This document shows, one piece after another, positions 1 to 10,621 of a stretch of 64,000 bases of DNA. The position numbers were made by a program, and so were the translations under genes. The first letter of the stretch is position 1. Each line of letters begins with the position of its first letter. The stretch is from Erythrophleum ivorense. Lineage: Eukaryota > Streptophyta > Magnoliopsida > Fabales > Fabaceae. A model generated the notes under the pieces. That model saw nothing but the letters and a program-made list of their open reading frames with translations, ran no database searches and was not told the origin of the DNA. Location of the stretch: positions 124,001-188,000 of the forward strand of contig JAIUCV010000578.1 in assembly GCA_026724425.1 (NCBI GenBank), read 5' to 3'.

Positions 1-800
1 TAACTTAAATAAGTTTTAATTAACGCATCTGTATCTAATTAATATGGAATAAATTAATGTATATTATTAATTACTATAATTATCACTCTTTAAAATTATA
101 CCGATTATATTTTTATCATTTTATCCCCCATTATGTGACAAATTGAAAAGGACGAAAAATTTGCTTCCCGTAAAACTTCAACTCATCTCCTGTCATGCCA
201 AGACGAAACGAAAACCATGCCATGCCAAGACAAACTGGGGAAACAAAATTTCACGTGAAGCAACAATCATTCAAAGAAAAGAATAGCTGGATTAGGGGGT
301 GAGTGGATAGGGGGACAAGGCAAGAAACAAGACAAATGAAAATCATGTGAAGCAACTGCAAATATTTTCGTCCTCATTTGTGACTTCGCATGCAATGAAT
401 AGGATGCTTTACTACGTATCTCACAAACAAGATATATAGCCATGCAGGAGGGGAGTACCTAGTTATGTAGTAATTCAGTGAAGGGATGGTGCAATGAAGG
501 AATGACTCTGAAAGGAATGTAGTATGATAATTCACGTGAAGTTGAAGATAGAATTATATAATGCATTCTACCTAAAGTAATACTTATTTGAGGTGTGCTA
601 TTATTATTACAAAGATAGGAGGTAATACGTTTATATCAGCGTTCATGATGATGAAGAATGTATGTTGAAATATTTTTTTATATTCACCTATTGTTATTTA
701 TGATATTCATCTATTGTTATTTATAGTGTAGATGGCTAGAAGAACTTATGGAGATGTCTTGTATTTTCAAATTTACACAGGCGTTAATATAAAAAAAGAA
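1..800. other. Gene-free stretch, left edge
   Basis: No gene is supported here. The sequence is AT-rich, with scattered short near-repeats of a ccatgccaagac-like string around 195-235. Weak transposase similarity only begins after about 840, so this may be the eroded flank of the CACTA relic that follows. Confidence 0.4.
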
Positions 801-839
801 CTTATTTTTTCAATCGGTGAAACAGGGTATAAATTTTGT

Positions 840-1990
840 TTCAAAACATTTTAATCAATTATTTTCCTTTATCAATATGTTGGTATATACACTTGTCAAG
901 TTTGGCCCCAATGGAAATGATGCCGTTGAGTATATAGTATCTGTGATAAAATATAATTACCTAGGAGCTTATAACCATGGAAAGAAGTTCCTAAATCTGT
1001 TCGTCAGTTATGATTTGCAGAATTTCAAGTAATTTTATGATCATATAAGATTTATTATATCTATCTTGTTAAAATATATCTATTTACACAATTTTGGTCC
1101 TAATAAATAGAAACACTATGTGTGGACACGGGAGGATCATTTTCAAATTCACAAAAACTTTAAGGATCGAGCAAGAAACTGGTTAAAAGATTTACTTTGT
1201 TATGTCTGAGATAAAGGAAAACGTCCTACCTGGATTAATGAAGACATATAGAATGATTTATGCGTTAGTTGGAACAAAAAAGAATTTAAAGAGATAAGTG
1301 AACACGCGAAGAAGAATAGAGCTTCAAACTCTATCTACGGCCCATCCCTCCATACAGGTGGAAATATTCCATTCACTGATCATATCGCAACTTTAGCTGA
1401 GGAATTTGGTAGGGCAATCACTCCAGTAGAGCTTTACGTCCAGACTCACTAAAAACCATTATCCGGTGAATGGATTAATAAAAAATTTGAAACTTTTTTT
1501 GTATGTATTCTCTTAATTTTTCTACTTGCTTTAAATATTCTTAAATTAGAACTATATAACATTCTCAATTATTTGTTCATCTCATGATGAATATATTAGG
1601 CTTAAAACTAGTGTAGTAATTGCGACAGGTGATCCACAAATTTTTACACTGCCAAATGAAGTTGCTCTATGGACAGTAGCTGCTGGAGGAAAAAAAAAGT
1701 GAAGGCTCTATATATGATTTGGGAAGTGTTGCGCATGAAGTAATAGATGATCCAATATATGGCTATAATTATAGTAAAGGAAATAACATTTTCTCATATC
1801 CAAGTGCGATAGAGGCTATATATCCAGGCGGGCAACCTCCATCCTGATATTGATCAGAAGTTAAAAGATTTTTCGATGCAAGTGGACGCAAACGAAAAAT
1901 CAATATTTGAGATGCAACATGAACTTTACGAGTATCATGAGAAGAATAGACCATCGTGTTCAAATAATTCCACTAACAAGAATTGATGCA
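840..1990 (+). pseudogene. CACTA (En/Spm) transposase_24-type relic, copy 1
   Basis: This is a decayed fragment of the plant Ptta/En/Spm accessory protein (the family Pfam calls Transposase_24), which accompanies CACTA DNA transposons. The frame around 1140-1450 reads as recognisable blocks: a WLKDLL-like block, then KGKRPTWI, then a KNRAS...GPSLHTGG block, then a TPVELYVQTH-like block. These match the usual order of that family. In-frame stops interrupt it, for example between the first two blocks, and no continuous open frame survives. The last part, around 1800-1960, probably corresponds to the C-terminal tail. The element ends cannot be placed. A similar, separate copy lies 1.5-2 kb downstream on the same strand. 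Confidence 0.55.
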
Positions 1991-1999
1991 GAAGTTATG

Positions 2000-2780
2000 A
2001 GGAATTAACATTATTATTTTAGATTATTTTGTGTAATGGTGTGAACTTGTTTGATTTAAGTTTATAAAGTTGTATTACAATGTTGGCAACATAAAAGATA
2101 TCTCTCATATTTTATTTGATGTAAGTTTACTTTGTCTATATGTGAGAGAATCTTTTCTTACTTATTTTTCCTTCTTCCGTAGGCAACTAAATCTATAAAA
2201 TTATATATGGTTTGTCTTTTTATCTCTTGTACTTATCTAACCTAGATTCACATGTCTTATCCTTCTCACATGGCTTTATAAACAATGATGCATATATACG
2301 TAGGCACTCACACACACACATATATCAATATATATACCTATATATATATATATTCCTATTTGATCTTCGTTTTCTCCCTATCTCTCAACATTCTTCTCCA
2401 CTCTACATTCACGAAGGTGCTAAGGCAAGTAAGAAAGATAATCATTTTAGGCTTGTAAGGATGAGTTATATTGTTATAATATTATTAAGATATTTTATTA
2501 TTTGTTTTGTAGGATGTTTTCAAGAAAAGAAAAAAATACATGGAAAAATTTTTCTCAAGGAGAATCATCTACTACTCAGGAAGATACACAAAGATCACTA
2601 AACCTGCCTAGCGTGCGGTCAGAAGCAGATAATATGTGACCAGAAGTGCATGAAATGCATGATGAGCCCTCTACTGACCATAATGAACCTCTTCCTACAT
2701 TGATCATGCCTGATGGGACTGGGTTTCTAATTTTGTGCTTTCTACGTATATTATTATATGGTTATTGATAGGGGGCCATA
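2000..2780. other. Gene-free stretch between the two CACTA relics
   Basis: AT-rich sequence with a short (CA)n/(TA)n patch at about 2305-2355. An open frame of 129 codons at 2212-2601 is low-complexity at its start and matches nothing I recognise. I do not call it a gene. Confidence 0.4.
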
Positions 2781-4019
2781 ATTGATTTGCTTCCACTGTT
2801 ATTCTTCTTCTAGGTTCAAACCAAATAATAAATATATTTGTACTTCCATTGTTACAATCTTTAAAGATAAATACGATGGTGCATGGAACTATTGGAGTGA
2901 GGTTTCGCACGAATATCAACAACTATGGTTTCATGAGTTTGAGGTTTATTTGTCTTCTTTGATTACTATACCCAAAACATGTTGATTAACTAATTTTATC
3001 TTAAATAACTCCTAATATGTTTATACTGATGTTATGGTTCCACTGCAAGAAATGCTATTATTGGGACCCAGTACATCATCATGAAATCTGGCATAACTGG
3101 AAAAATCGAGTACAAAAACGGTTAAAGGATATCATTGCACATGTACGCGACACAAGGAAAAGACCCATATGGATTCAACAACCAATTTGGGAAGAATTAT
3201 GTGACCGTTAGGATTCTAACGAATTTCGTGCTAACAGTGAGCAAAAAAAGAAAAATTGTGTCGCTGCTTCTTTACACAGGAGGTTCTACATCAATGGAGG
3301 AACATTCATGAAGATTGGTATAATTTATATATTTATTTCCTTATTTTAGAGTATTATTTTTTCTAATCTTGCCTTATTTCATTCCATAGGCTCGGGAGTT
3401 GGGAAGAGATTCTTCATTTTCTGAGCTTTACCAGAAAACACATCAACAAAAATCAACTAAGTCATGGGTAGATGAAAAATCAAAAAACGTATGGGTATGT
3501 GCATATGTAGATATATGTTTATTTTACTAACATACGCATGGATATTTATATTAATTACTTTCATTTACATTGCTAGGATGAATACTTGAGACAAAAAGAG
3601 AGTACAGAAAGTTCAAGTTCAAGCGAGGATATAAATTTATTTCTCAAAGTTGCCGGAGGAAACAAAAAAGTGCCATCTACGGCCTTGGTAACATATCTTC
3701 TAAAATTATAGGGGATGCTAAGATTGGATACATGTATGATCGAGAAGCATCATCAAGTCAGGTGCCACTATACCCCCATACGAATTATATACAAAATATG
3801 ATATGGAATGAATTTATTAATATATCAACAAAGTCATATCAAAGTCATTTTGAGGACCAACAACGACAAATTGAAGAATTACGAGCCCAATTACAAGAGA
3901 TCACACGTAGTACTAATGCACGATACCAAAGGAGACACAACACATCTCAACCAGTCTCAGGTGTGACACAAGTTGAAGGTACCAATGGCATAGAGGAGGA
4001 CAGTGAAGAGGATGAATAA
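2780..4019 (+). pseudogene. CACTA (En/Spm) transposase_24-type relic, copy 2
   Basis: This second relic is longer than copy 1. Blocks in order are: a WNYWSEVSHEYQQLWFHEF-like segment (about 2886-2942); after a non-coding or intron-like gap, HEIWHNW...KRLKDII and KRPIWIQQPIWEELCDR (3081-3208); an ELGRDSSFSELYQKTHQQK-like block (about 3393-3450); and a C-terminal part (3732-4019) with a short coiled coil, QRQIEELRAQLQEI, and an acidic tail. The order matches the plant Ptta/En/Spm protein. A one-base frameshift near 3670-3690 separates the GGNKK block from the following IYGLG block. A stop ends the CDR block. It is therefore a pseudogene. No TNP2/TnpD transposase was seen, so the element is incomplete. 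Confidence 0.6.
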
Positions 4020-4540
4020 ACTAAGTTATAAGTTGAGTTTCTTATATTATGTTATGTTGTTGTTGTTATCTGTATGTATATAATGTATATATGTTGAATG
4101 GCCGTATGCAAGTAGATGTTTATATGAGGAAATAAATGATATTTCTGGTAAGTTGGTCTAGATGTTTATATGAGGGAATAAATGATATTTCTTGTAAGTT
4201 GGTATTAATTTGCACTATTTAAAAAATGATAAAATCGGCAAAGGAATAAGTTATTTCAAGGTGCTTAGACAATTACATTATTATTATTGTAAAAAAAAAG
4301 AAAAGAATAATGTGAAAGGAAAAAGTGGACAAAAATTTTTTTTAAGGTAAAAAATGCAAGAGAACAACCCTAATGAAAGGCATATAGATATTGAGCAAAA
4401 AAATAAGAAAAAAAAGTCTTGGGAGATGACGTTAAAAAAAAAAAGACTTCATTCATAATAGGTAACAGGAAAGAAAAGTCAAAAATACTGAAAAAGGAGA
4501 GAAAGAAATCACGCGAAATGGTGAGTAAAAAAAAAAAAGA
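4020..4540. other. Gene-free stretch after the CACTA relic
   Basis: This is an A/T-rich flank. A block of about 45 bases (agatgtttatatgagg...aaatgatatttct) occurs twice, near 4111-4150 and 4161-4196. Poly-A runs follow. No gene is supported. Confidence 0.35.
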
Positions 4541-4544
4541 GTCC

Positions 4545-4775
4545 AACCGAAAATTGGTTGAACCGCAAACAGAGGTCGAACTGCTGGTCCGATTGCCATT
4601 CGGTCGGACCAAGGGCCCGACCGTTTTTTGGTCGGACCCTTGGTTCAACCAATTTTCCGTCGAACCCATTAGGTTCGATTGAAGCGGTCCGACATCTGTT
4701 TGGTCGGACCGCTAGTCCGACTAAATTTTAATTTGACCCAATGGGTTCGACCAAAAATTGGTGCAACCCTTTTTT
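4545..4775. repeat. Cluster of GGTCGGACC palindromes and inverted repeats
   Basis: The segment is much more GC-rich than its flanks and is packed with GGTCGGACC or GGTCCGAC-like words in both orientations. An inverted repeat pairs 4550-4567 (gaaaattggttgaacc) with 4641-4659 (ggttcaaccaattttc). Related gttcgacc/ggttcga words fill the rest. Short repeated motifs of this sort near a CACTA relic resemble the subterminal transposase-binding repeats of En/Spm elements, but that link is an inference from position. Confidence 0.55.
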
Positions 4776-4779
4776 TTTG

Positions 4780-5550
4780 TCGGTGACCCCAATTTTTTGT
4801 TTTGACACATTTTAGCTTTTTTTCCTCTATTATATTCCAAAACTTTTTAGGAAATTTTTGTTTTTTCTTTTCTTCACACAATAATATTATAATTTCTTAG
4901 TAAAAAATGTATGTAAATTAAATTTAATTAGTACCCTGTTTTTTCACATATTATAATTTTTTTTCTCATCTCTTACGTTAAAAAAACTTTATATATATAT
5001 ATATATATCTATTTTTGGTTATTTATGAAAATATTATAACTCTTTGGGTAATATTAACCTAATTAAAAATTAACCTACTTAAAAATGTTGTTTAAAAATG
5101 TAGTTCACATTTCCTTTCAATTTTTTACTTTGCGCAACAACGTTTCAACTATTTTTATTTTAATTTTTTTCTGAACTTTATTTTTTTCTCAATTTCAAAG
5201 CAATTGTTTTAATTTTTTGTTTTAATTTTCTTTGCTTGTATAATAAAACTAGAACGACTGAATAAATTAGTTGTTGAACGAACTCAATTTGTATTTCCAA
5301 CATATAACCATTCTACCTCGTCGTCAAAAATAGTTAAATCTAAATATCATTTTAGCATGTTCCAATCCATTACAAATGTCTGATACAAATAAAATAGAGT
5401 GAAACAACCTAATTACGCACAATCTCATGACCAACAACTGCAGCATACAATGATAATTGTTACATTCAAAATATCACTAGAGCTGATAAGCATCACTGAC
5501 AGCATGCGTCATTCACTGAGAACTGCATTCTAAATATCACCAGAACTGGT
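4780..5550. other. AT-rich gene-free stretch with a (TA)n tract
   Basis: This stretch is very T-rich and carries a (TA)n microsatellite at 4990-5008. No coding signal is seen. A short repeated phrase (aaatatcactagagctgataagcatcactg and a near copy) occurs at about 5469-5500 and 5534-5563, just before the 3' end of the minus-strand Harbinger frame. Confidence 0.35.
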
Positions 5551-5552
5551 AA

Positions 5553-6720
5553 GTATCACTGGGACCTGCCGACATCACTCATCATTTGGATCAATGTTTG
5601 TAGTCGCAAATGTCTCGGAACCCCAAAAAACTTTCGCTTATTTTTTTCTTCATTGTACAGGAAAAAATAACATTTTAACTTTGTTTCATCAAGTAAACCA
5701 ATTTCCTCTAACTCTGCCCATACTTCTTCTTCACTATAATGTTGAGGTATGCTTTTCTCCAAGATTGAAAGTCCTTTTTCAGCAATTTTGGCTTGCTTTT
5801 CAGCCACTGCAACTTGCCTTTTCAGAGAGTGATATAGATTTATCTTGCAACGAATTTTTATCTCGCATTACCTCAGTTAATTCTTTAATTCCCAGAGAAA
5901 TTTTTTCGTATCTCTCTTCAATATTATCAACCATCACTTTCTTGCGCTTTTGACCTTTGGGTGATGCAGTGCCGGTTGAGTGATTTGAGTTCGCATACGT
6001 GGGAGTAACTGAATCCATATTTACTCCAGAGTTCATGGGCTCATAACCCCAATTAAAATAACTCTCACTTGTTATTTCATTCATCGGTCCTTCATCACAC
6101 TCGTTATTTAGGTCGATGCACTCTTTTTGCCATCGTTTTACTTTATCTTTGGTACTCTCAACATATTTTCCTGTTGTTCGGTCTGCACCACATAATTCAT
6201 ATAACTTATCATAATATAAAACATGTGTAGTCATCCACTTTTTAGCTTGAGGTTTTTTCTGCAATGAGAAAAATAAATTTGTATGTCACTTTAATATAAA
6301 TGAAAGATATTCCAAAAGAAATGAATTCAACAAAATTAATAAAAACATCAAACTAATTGACTATTTATGTATTGTAAGTATAGTAAAATTACCTCAATTA
6401 ACTCATGCCAGATTTGAGGTTCAGCTTCAAACTTTTTTGTGATTGAACTCCAAGAAAAGCCACTTAATCCATTAAATAAGTTATAACGTTCTGCAAATCG
6501 TTGTGATAAAGTTTTTTTTTTTTTTTTTTTTTTCAAATGTTGCTTGGTGATATACGGCCCAAAAGAATTTCGCAAAGCTTGCAACACATTGTCATATACA
6601 AAGGTCGTGAAAGTACCATCTGGTCGATTGCCTTTTAGCATCCCATCTAATAACGCATCAAGAAAAGCTTCATCCATCTCAGGCGATCATCGAAGATTAT
6701 CCTTTACTAAATCCTTTTGC
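5553..6720 (-). pseudogene. Harbinger ORF1-like Myb/SANT DNA-binding protein, broken
   Basis: This minus-strand relic resembles plant Myb/SANT-like proteins (L10-interacting MYB type). Related proteins are encoded as the first frame of PIF/Harbinger elements and help the transposase bind DNA. Visible blocks are MDEAFLDALLDGM...RPDGTF, ITKQHLK, RFAERYNLFNGLSGFSW, then, after an intron-like gap at about 6265-6347, AKKWMTTHVLYYDKLYELCG. The C-terminal half contains KGQKRKK, and SEEEVWAELEEIGL lies near the end. Damage: a poly-T run (about 6509-6533) has become a lysine run in the middle of the Myb-like part; an in-frame stop occurs before the first methionine block; and the frame shifts near 5800-5807. 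Its position beside a HARBI1-type frame on the same strand supports the assignment. Confidence 0.65.
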
Positions 6721-6949
6721 TTTGGAGTCATCGGTGTATTTCTGCATGAAATAGAATAACGTAAAATCTCAAATAGTAAAAAAAATTTCATCTCACAATC
6801 CAAGGGATCAATATTACTAGCCACGTAATTATTTAAAAAAAGGCCAAATAATTTTATTAATAACATGCTCAGTAGTTCAAATAATATAAATATATATTAT
6901 AGCATAATACTATATGGATCGCATGAAATGATTATATGCTAAACTATTG

Positions 6950-8415
6950 TCTACTCTGATAATCATTCCGATAATCATTCCACATTTGACCAACAATACT
7001 ATTTCTTAATATTGATCCTTGTCTATATTCCTCCTCTTGACCATAACCAGAGTAAGTCTCTATTACATCAGGGGGATTCTGTTATAATTCACGATCAATT
7101 TTAGCAATTAAATTCTCATCAAGATCGACCCCCATCAAAAAGTTATGTAATATGCAACAAGCTATAACAATATCAGTCATAATTTGAAAAGAATAATGAG
7201 GTTTAGTGCCGCTAGCTATGATTGGAAATCATTTTTTTAAAATTCCAAATGTTCTCTCAATGACATTTCGTAAAAAGGCATGTCAATGATTAAAAATTTC
7301 TTTTTCATTTTGTGGTGATCGAGTTGAGTATTCCTTCAAGTGATAACGCACTCCTCTATAAGGTGTTAATAGGCCTCGCATGAGTGGAAACCCAGCATCT
7401 CTAAGATAAAACTTGCCTACATGGATACAAAGATCGGTTAGCAATCAAGAAGAAAATTAATTTCCTTCTAATACTATACATTATTAATGAGTGGTATAAA
7501 GACCTTGGGGTATTATAAGGTTATCTTCCCGTGACAAGGCATTTTTAAAAACTCTAGAATCTGAAGCTGTGCCTTCCCAACCAGCCAAAATATAGGTGAA
7601 TTTCATGTCAAATGAAAACGCGGCAAAAATATTTTGCGTAGGATACTCTTTTCGTCCTCTAAATCGAGCAGTCTCTTCTCTGGGCACTTTTGCTCGAACG
7701 TGAGTTTCATATATAGCTCCCAAACAATCCTATCGTTTACAATTAGTTAACAGCAATATATTATGAAATATTTACTTTGTTCATGAACTATATGGATATA
7801 AATATAATATCATACCTTGAAATATGGGTAAAATCTACTATTGTTGCATATTTGGACAGCAACTTCTGCTCCAGAGGGCTGTGTAAGGAGCTCAGCTTCA
7901 AGTGAAATCACCGCACGCAAGACATTATGAAAGTGGCGACTAATAGTCTCCCCAGATCGATGAAAGTAAAAGCACAATGTTCTATTTTTTACATTATGGG
8001 CTAATGCGTGGAGGAATTTGACAACTTGTTCCTCCACTGTAACCCACCGTGAATCCTTCACTTTTTCACTACATCGAATTTTCTCACATAATTCCCTAAA
8101 AACCTGTGGGCTCATACGTAAAATATCACGGCAATTTTTTTCATCTTCTAACCACATCATCAATTGTCTTCTCATATTATATCGATCGATATTGCTAACG
8201 TTAATAGATGTAGTCCTTAGAGTTGACATCTCTTCTAATAAATAAATTGCATGCACAAACAGACATATAAAGCGGATCATATAGGTATGTTTATGCCTAT
8301 CTAACTCTTTTATTAAATGGTTCAAATTTGAGCCCGCATTTGTTTCTCCAAAATTAATTAATTGCTTAACTTCAAAGTCAATATCATACATATCGTCTTC
8401 GACTGTAAATTCCAT
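6950..8415 (-). pseudogene. HARBI1-type PIF/Harbinger transposase, disrupted
   Basis: This is the nuclease of a PIF/Harbinger DNA transposon. The first exon (8415 to about 7816, then a GT donor) carries the N-terminal DUF8040-like region with FRELCEKIR, HALAHNVKNRT, FHRSGETISRHFHNVL. The second (about 7730 to 7510) carries DCLGAIYETHVRAKVP, FAAFSFDMKFTYILAGWEGTASDSRVF. The third (about 7420 to 6950) carries FYLRDAGFPLMRG, TPYRGVRYHLKEY and an LRNVIERTFG-like block. Acidic residues expected for the DDE-type core are present in the DCLGAI, ASDSRVF and RDAGF blocks. In-frame stops at 7283-7285, 7229-7231 and 7082-7084 break the last exon, so the protein should be inactive. Confidence 0.75.
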
Positions 8416-8419
8416 ATTA

Positions 8420-9275
8420 TTATTGCCCTACTAGATAATCATACAAAGTATGTAAAGGGAGACTGTATATCAACAAAAAAAAAATTTATAAATAAACACT
8501 GTATAAAATTATAAGAAATAATAAATGCTATGATGAAGCAGAAACATGCTATATGGTACATTAATATGCAAAAAGTAACATGAGTATTTGGCAAGTAGTC
8601 AACTAAGGAACCCCAAATTCCAAAATGCTAACAATCAACTCACTCATACGTCGTTTGTTTTGACAAATTTCTTAACATATTTTGAAGGAGATATAAGAAA
8701 ATTGTTACGTCTGAGTGCAACTTAACTATACAATTGCATACAACACATAAAATTTATTTCCTACAATACATAAATTTTTTTTTCTAGGGGGATTTGTCCG
8801 TATAGTTATAGAAGCAAAGCTCAAAATTAATAAGTTTATCCTTCAAATCAAATCTTACGGTACATTACGAATTGAATCACTTTGTGAAAAGATTCAATTT
8901 ATGCTATAAAAATGTTTATTATGAAAAAAATTTCAACGCTCACCTACGAAATACAGATATCATAACAATAACCATAATAAACAATAACAATTGATTTTAA
9001 TGGTAATAGGAAATAGTGAAATATAAAATAAAAAGTGAAAATACCCGATTATAATATTGTGAAGCTTGGAGGAAAAACCAACAAATCGAGCAGCAGTGTG
9101 AAATTTTTGAGAAATATGGGATGAAAGGGGTCAAAATATCCAACGCCGTAGCTCAGGAGGAAACGAAGAGGTGGAGCTTATTTAAAGTTCGGGGTAATAA
9201 AAAATTAGGATTGTCTGCCCGTTGATCGGAGAGAAACATCAAGAAAAAAACTTATGTTCAGAGTTAATTTAGGAA
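8420..9275. other. 5' flank of the Harbinger transposase frame
   Basis: No gene is seen. This is the AT-rich upstream region of the minus-strand transposase and probably the internal non-coding part of the element. The base composition changes to pyrimidine-rich runs at about 9276. Confidence 0.4.
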
Positions 9276-9482
9276 ATGAAAATTACATATAACAATGATG
9301 CCCGTTTTCTTCCCAAAATCTCCCCACATCCGGAGAGAAAAAAAACACGCGGGCTCCACACCCATTTTCTCCCCTATTTTCTTCTCCCTCTCTCGTTTTA
9401 TCCCCATCCAAACGGGAAAAAACGCGACCCCTCCCCCCTGATTTTCTCTCCCCTCTCGTTTTCTCTCCATCCAAACATGGGA
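9276..9482 (-). mobile_element. Surviving right terminus of a PIF/Harbinger element
   Basis: A pyrimidine-rich end (ttttctctccctctcg-like) contains two copies of an atccaaac motif, near 9408 and 9469. It finishes with the 14-mer whose complement is TCCCATGTTTGGAT, directly followed by TTA at 9483-9485, the usual PIF/Harbinger target duplication. The last 8 bases of the 14-mer and the doubled-motif layout match the MITE at 62572-63624. No matching left end was found inside the window, so the left half is lost, too diverged, or outside. Confidence 0.5.
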
Positions 9483-9732
9483 TTAAATTTTTTCATCCTA
9501 ATTGACATGATAATAGGATTTAAAAGCAACGGCTCCAAAAAATTGTACAATCTGGCCAAATTACCCTTTACATAGGGATTAGAATGACGGCAAATCTGCA
9601 AATATAAACCCGGCGACGTTTTGGGGCAAAGGAAAGATGTGTGGATAATTTTTTTTTAAAAGTTTAAATGGCCTGGTTTTAAAGGTGTAGATTTGTTTAA
9701 GATTATTATCGGAGGGTCCCTTGGAAGTCCTT

Positions 9733-9805
9733 GCACCTATGGCCTAATGGATAAGGTGTGTAACGTCTAATCAGACGATTATGGGTTCAAGTCCCACTAG
9801 GTGTG
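9733..9805 (+). pseudogene. tRNA-Arg(UCU)-like sequence, degenerate
   Basis: The 73 bases align with plant tRNA-Arg(UCU). The acceptor arm GCACCTA pairs with TAGGTGT. The D-arm GCCTAATGGATAAGGT contains the A box, and GGGTTCAAGTCCCAC contains the B box. The anticodon loop reads CGTCTAA, so the base before the anticodon is G instead of the invariant U33. Two of five anticodon-stem pairs (G-G and A-C) cannot form, and the T-stem has an A-C mismatch. I therefore read it as a tRNA pseudogene; the head of a tRNA-derived SINE is an alternative, but no SINE body is obvious. Confidence 0.6.
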
Positions 9806-9829
9806 TGACACATTTATTTAGTTCAACTA

Positions 9830-10505
9830 ACTTACTTAACATTATTATTCAAAGATTATAGAAATTGTTTTTCTCTTAAAAATCATTATTATTTAACTAG
9901 AACCTTATAAAATTATTTATTTTTTTAAAAAAATTATATATAATTCTTTATATTTTTATTATTAATTTTTTAATTAAAATATAATAAATATATGATTCTT
10001 TATTTCATTAAAAACTTATATAATTATTTGTAAAAATTATATATGTTTATCATAATATTATTAAAAAAATTATATATTTATTATATTTTAATTTAAAAGC
10101 TTGATAACAAAAATATAAAAAAAAATTCACATAAATAATAATCCTTACTTAAAATATCCAGAGAAAACCAATATCATCTTTACAAAAATTAGAGGAAATA
10201 TTTCTCCCTGAGGGGTGGGGGGTGAGAAAAAGGTAATATTTCAGTCGGGCCCATTAATATTATTTTAAAAATTAATAGTTAAAAAATTATTTATATTTTA
10301 TATTTTATATTTTTTAAAATAAATAAATATAAAAAATATAAAAAATTAAAAATATTAAATTTAAATTATTTAAATTTAATCTAAATAATTAAAATAAAAA
10401 TGAGTAAGAGATGAGTAGACGAGCAACGGATCTGATTACCAAATGTGGAATCAATATTAGGAGGATCATCGAGCCACGTGGATTTGGACTTGTCCTTGGA
10501 GAGAC
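9830..10505. other. AT-rich upstream region with an inverted repeat
   Basis: This is almost pure A/T. The words taattaaaatataataaatatat (9971-9993) and its complement (about 10070-10096) form an inverted repeat and probably mark a small AT-rich MITE-like element. Related words recur at 42.07-42.13 kb and 44.29-44.32 kb. The final 100 bases become the promoter of the next gene. Confidence 0.4.
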
Positions 10506-10510
10506 GCCTC

Positions 10511-10517
10511 TATATAA
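10511..10517 (+). promoter_or_regulatory. TATA box of the Mal d 1-associated-type gene
   Basis: TATATAA sits in the context ctctatataagaa, about 105 bases before the start codon at 10622. A transcription start about 30 bases downstream would give a 5' leader of roughly 75 bases. Predicted from sequence alone. Confidence 0.55.
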
Positions 10518-10621
10518 GAACCCATCAACGAAACACACCGCTTTAATTGAAAGCCTCCAAACGAACCAGAAGCTGTGGTAGAAATCTTGAATTTGCGATT
10601 GTTCGCCGGACTCAAGCAAGA

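Noticed and set aside
2212..2601. 129-codon open frame between the CACTA relics
   Set aside because: The first third is encoded by a CA/TA microsatellite; no match to a known family.
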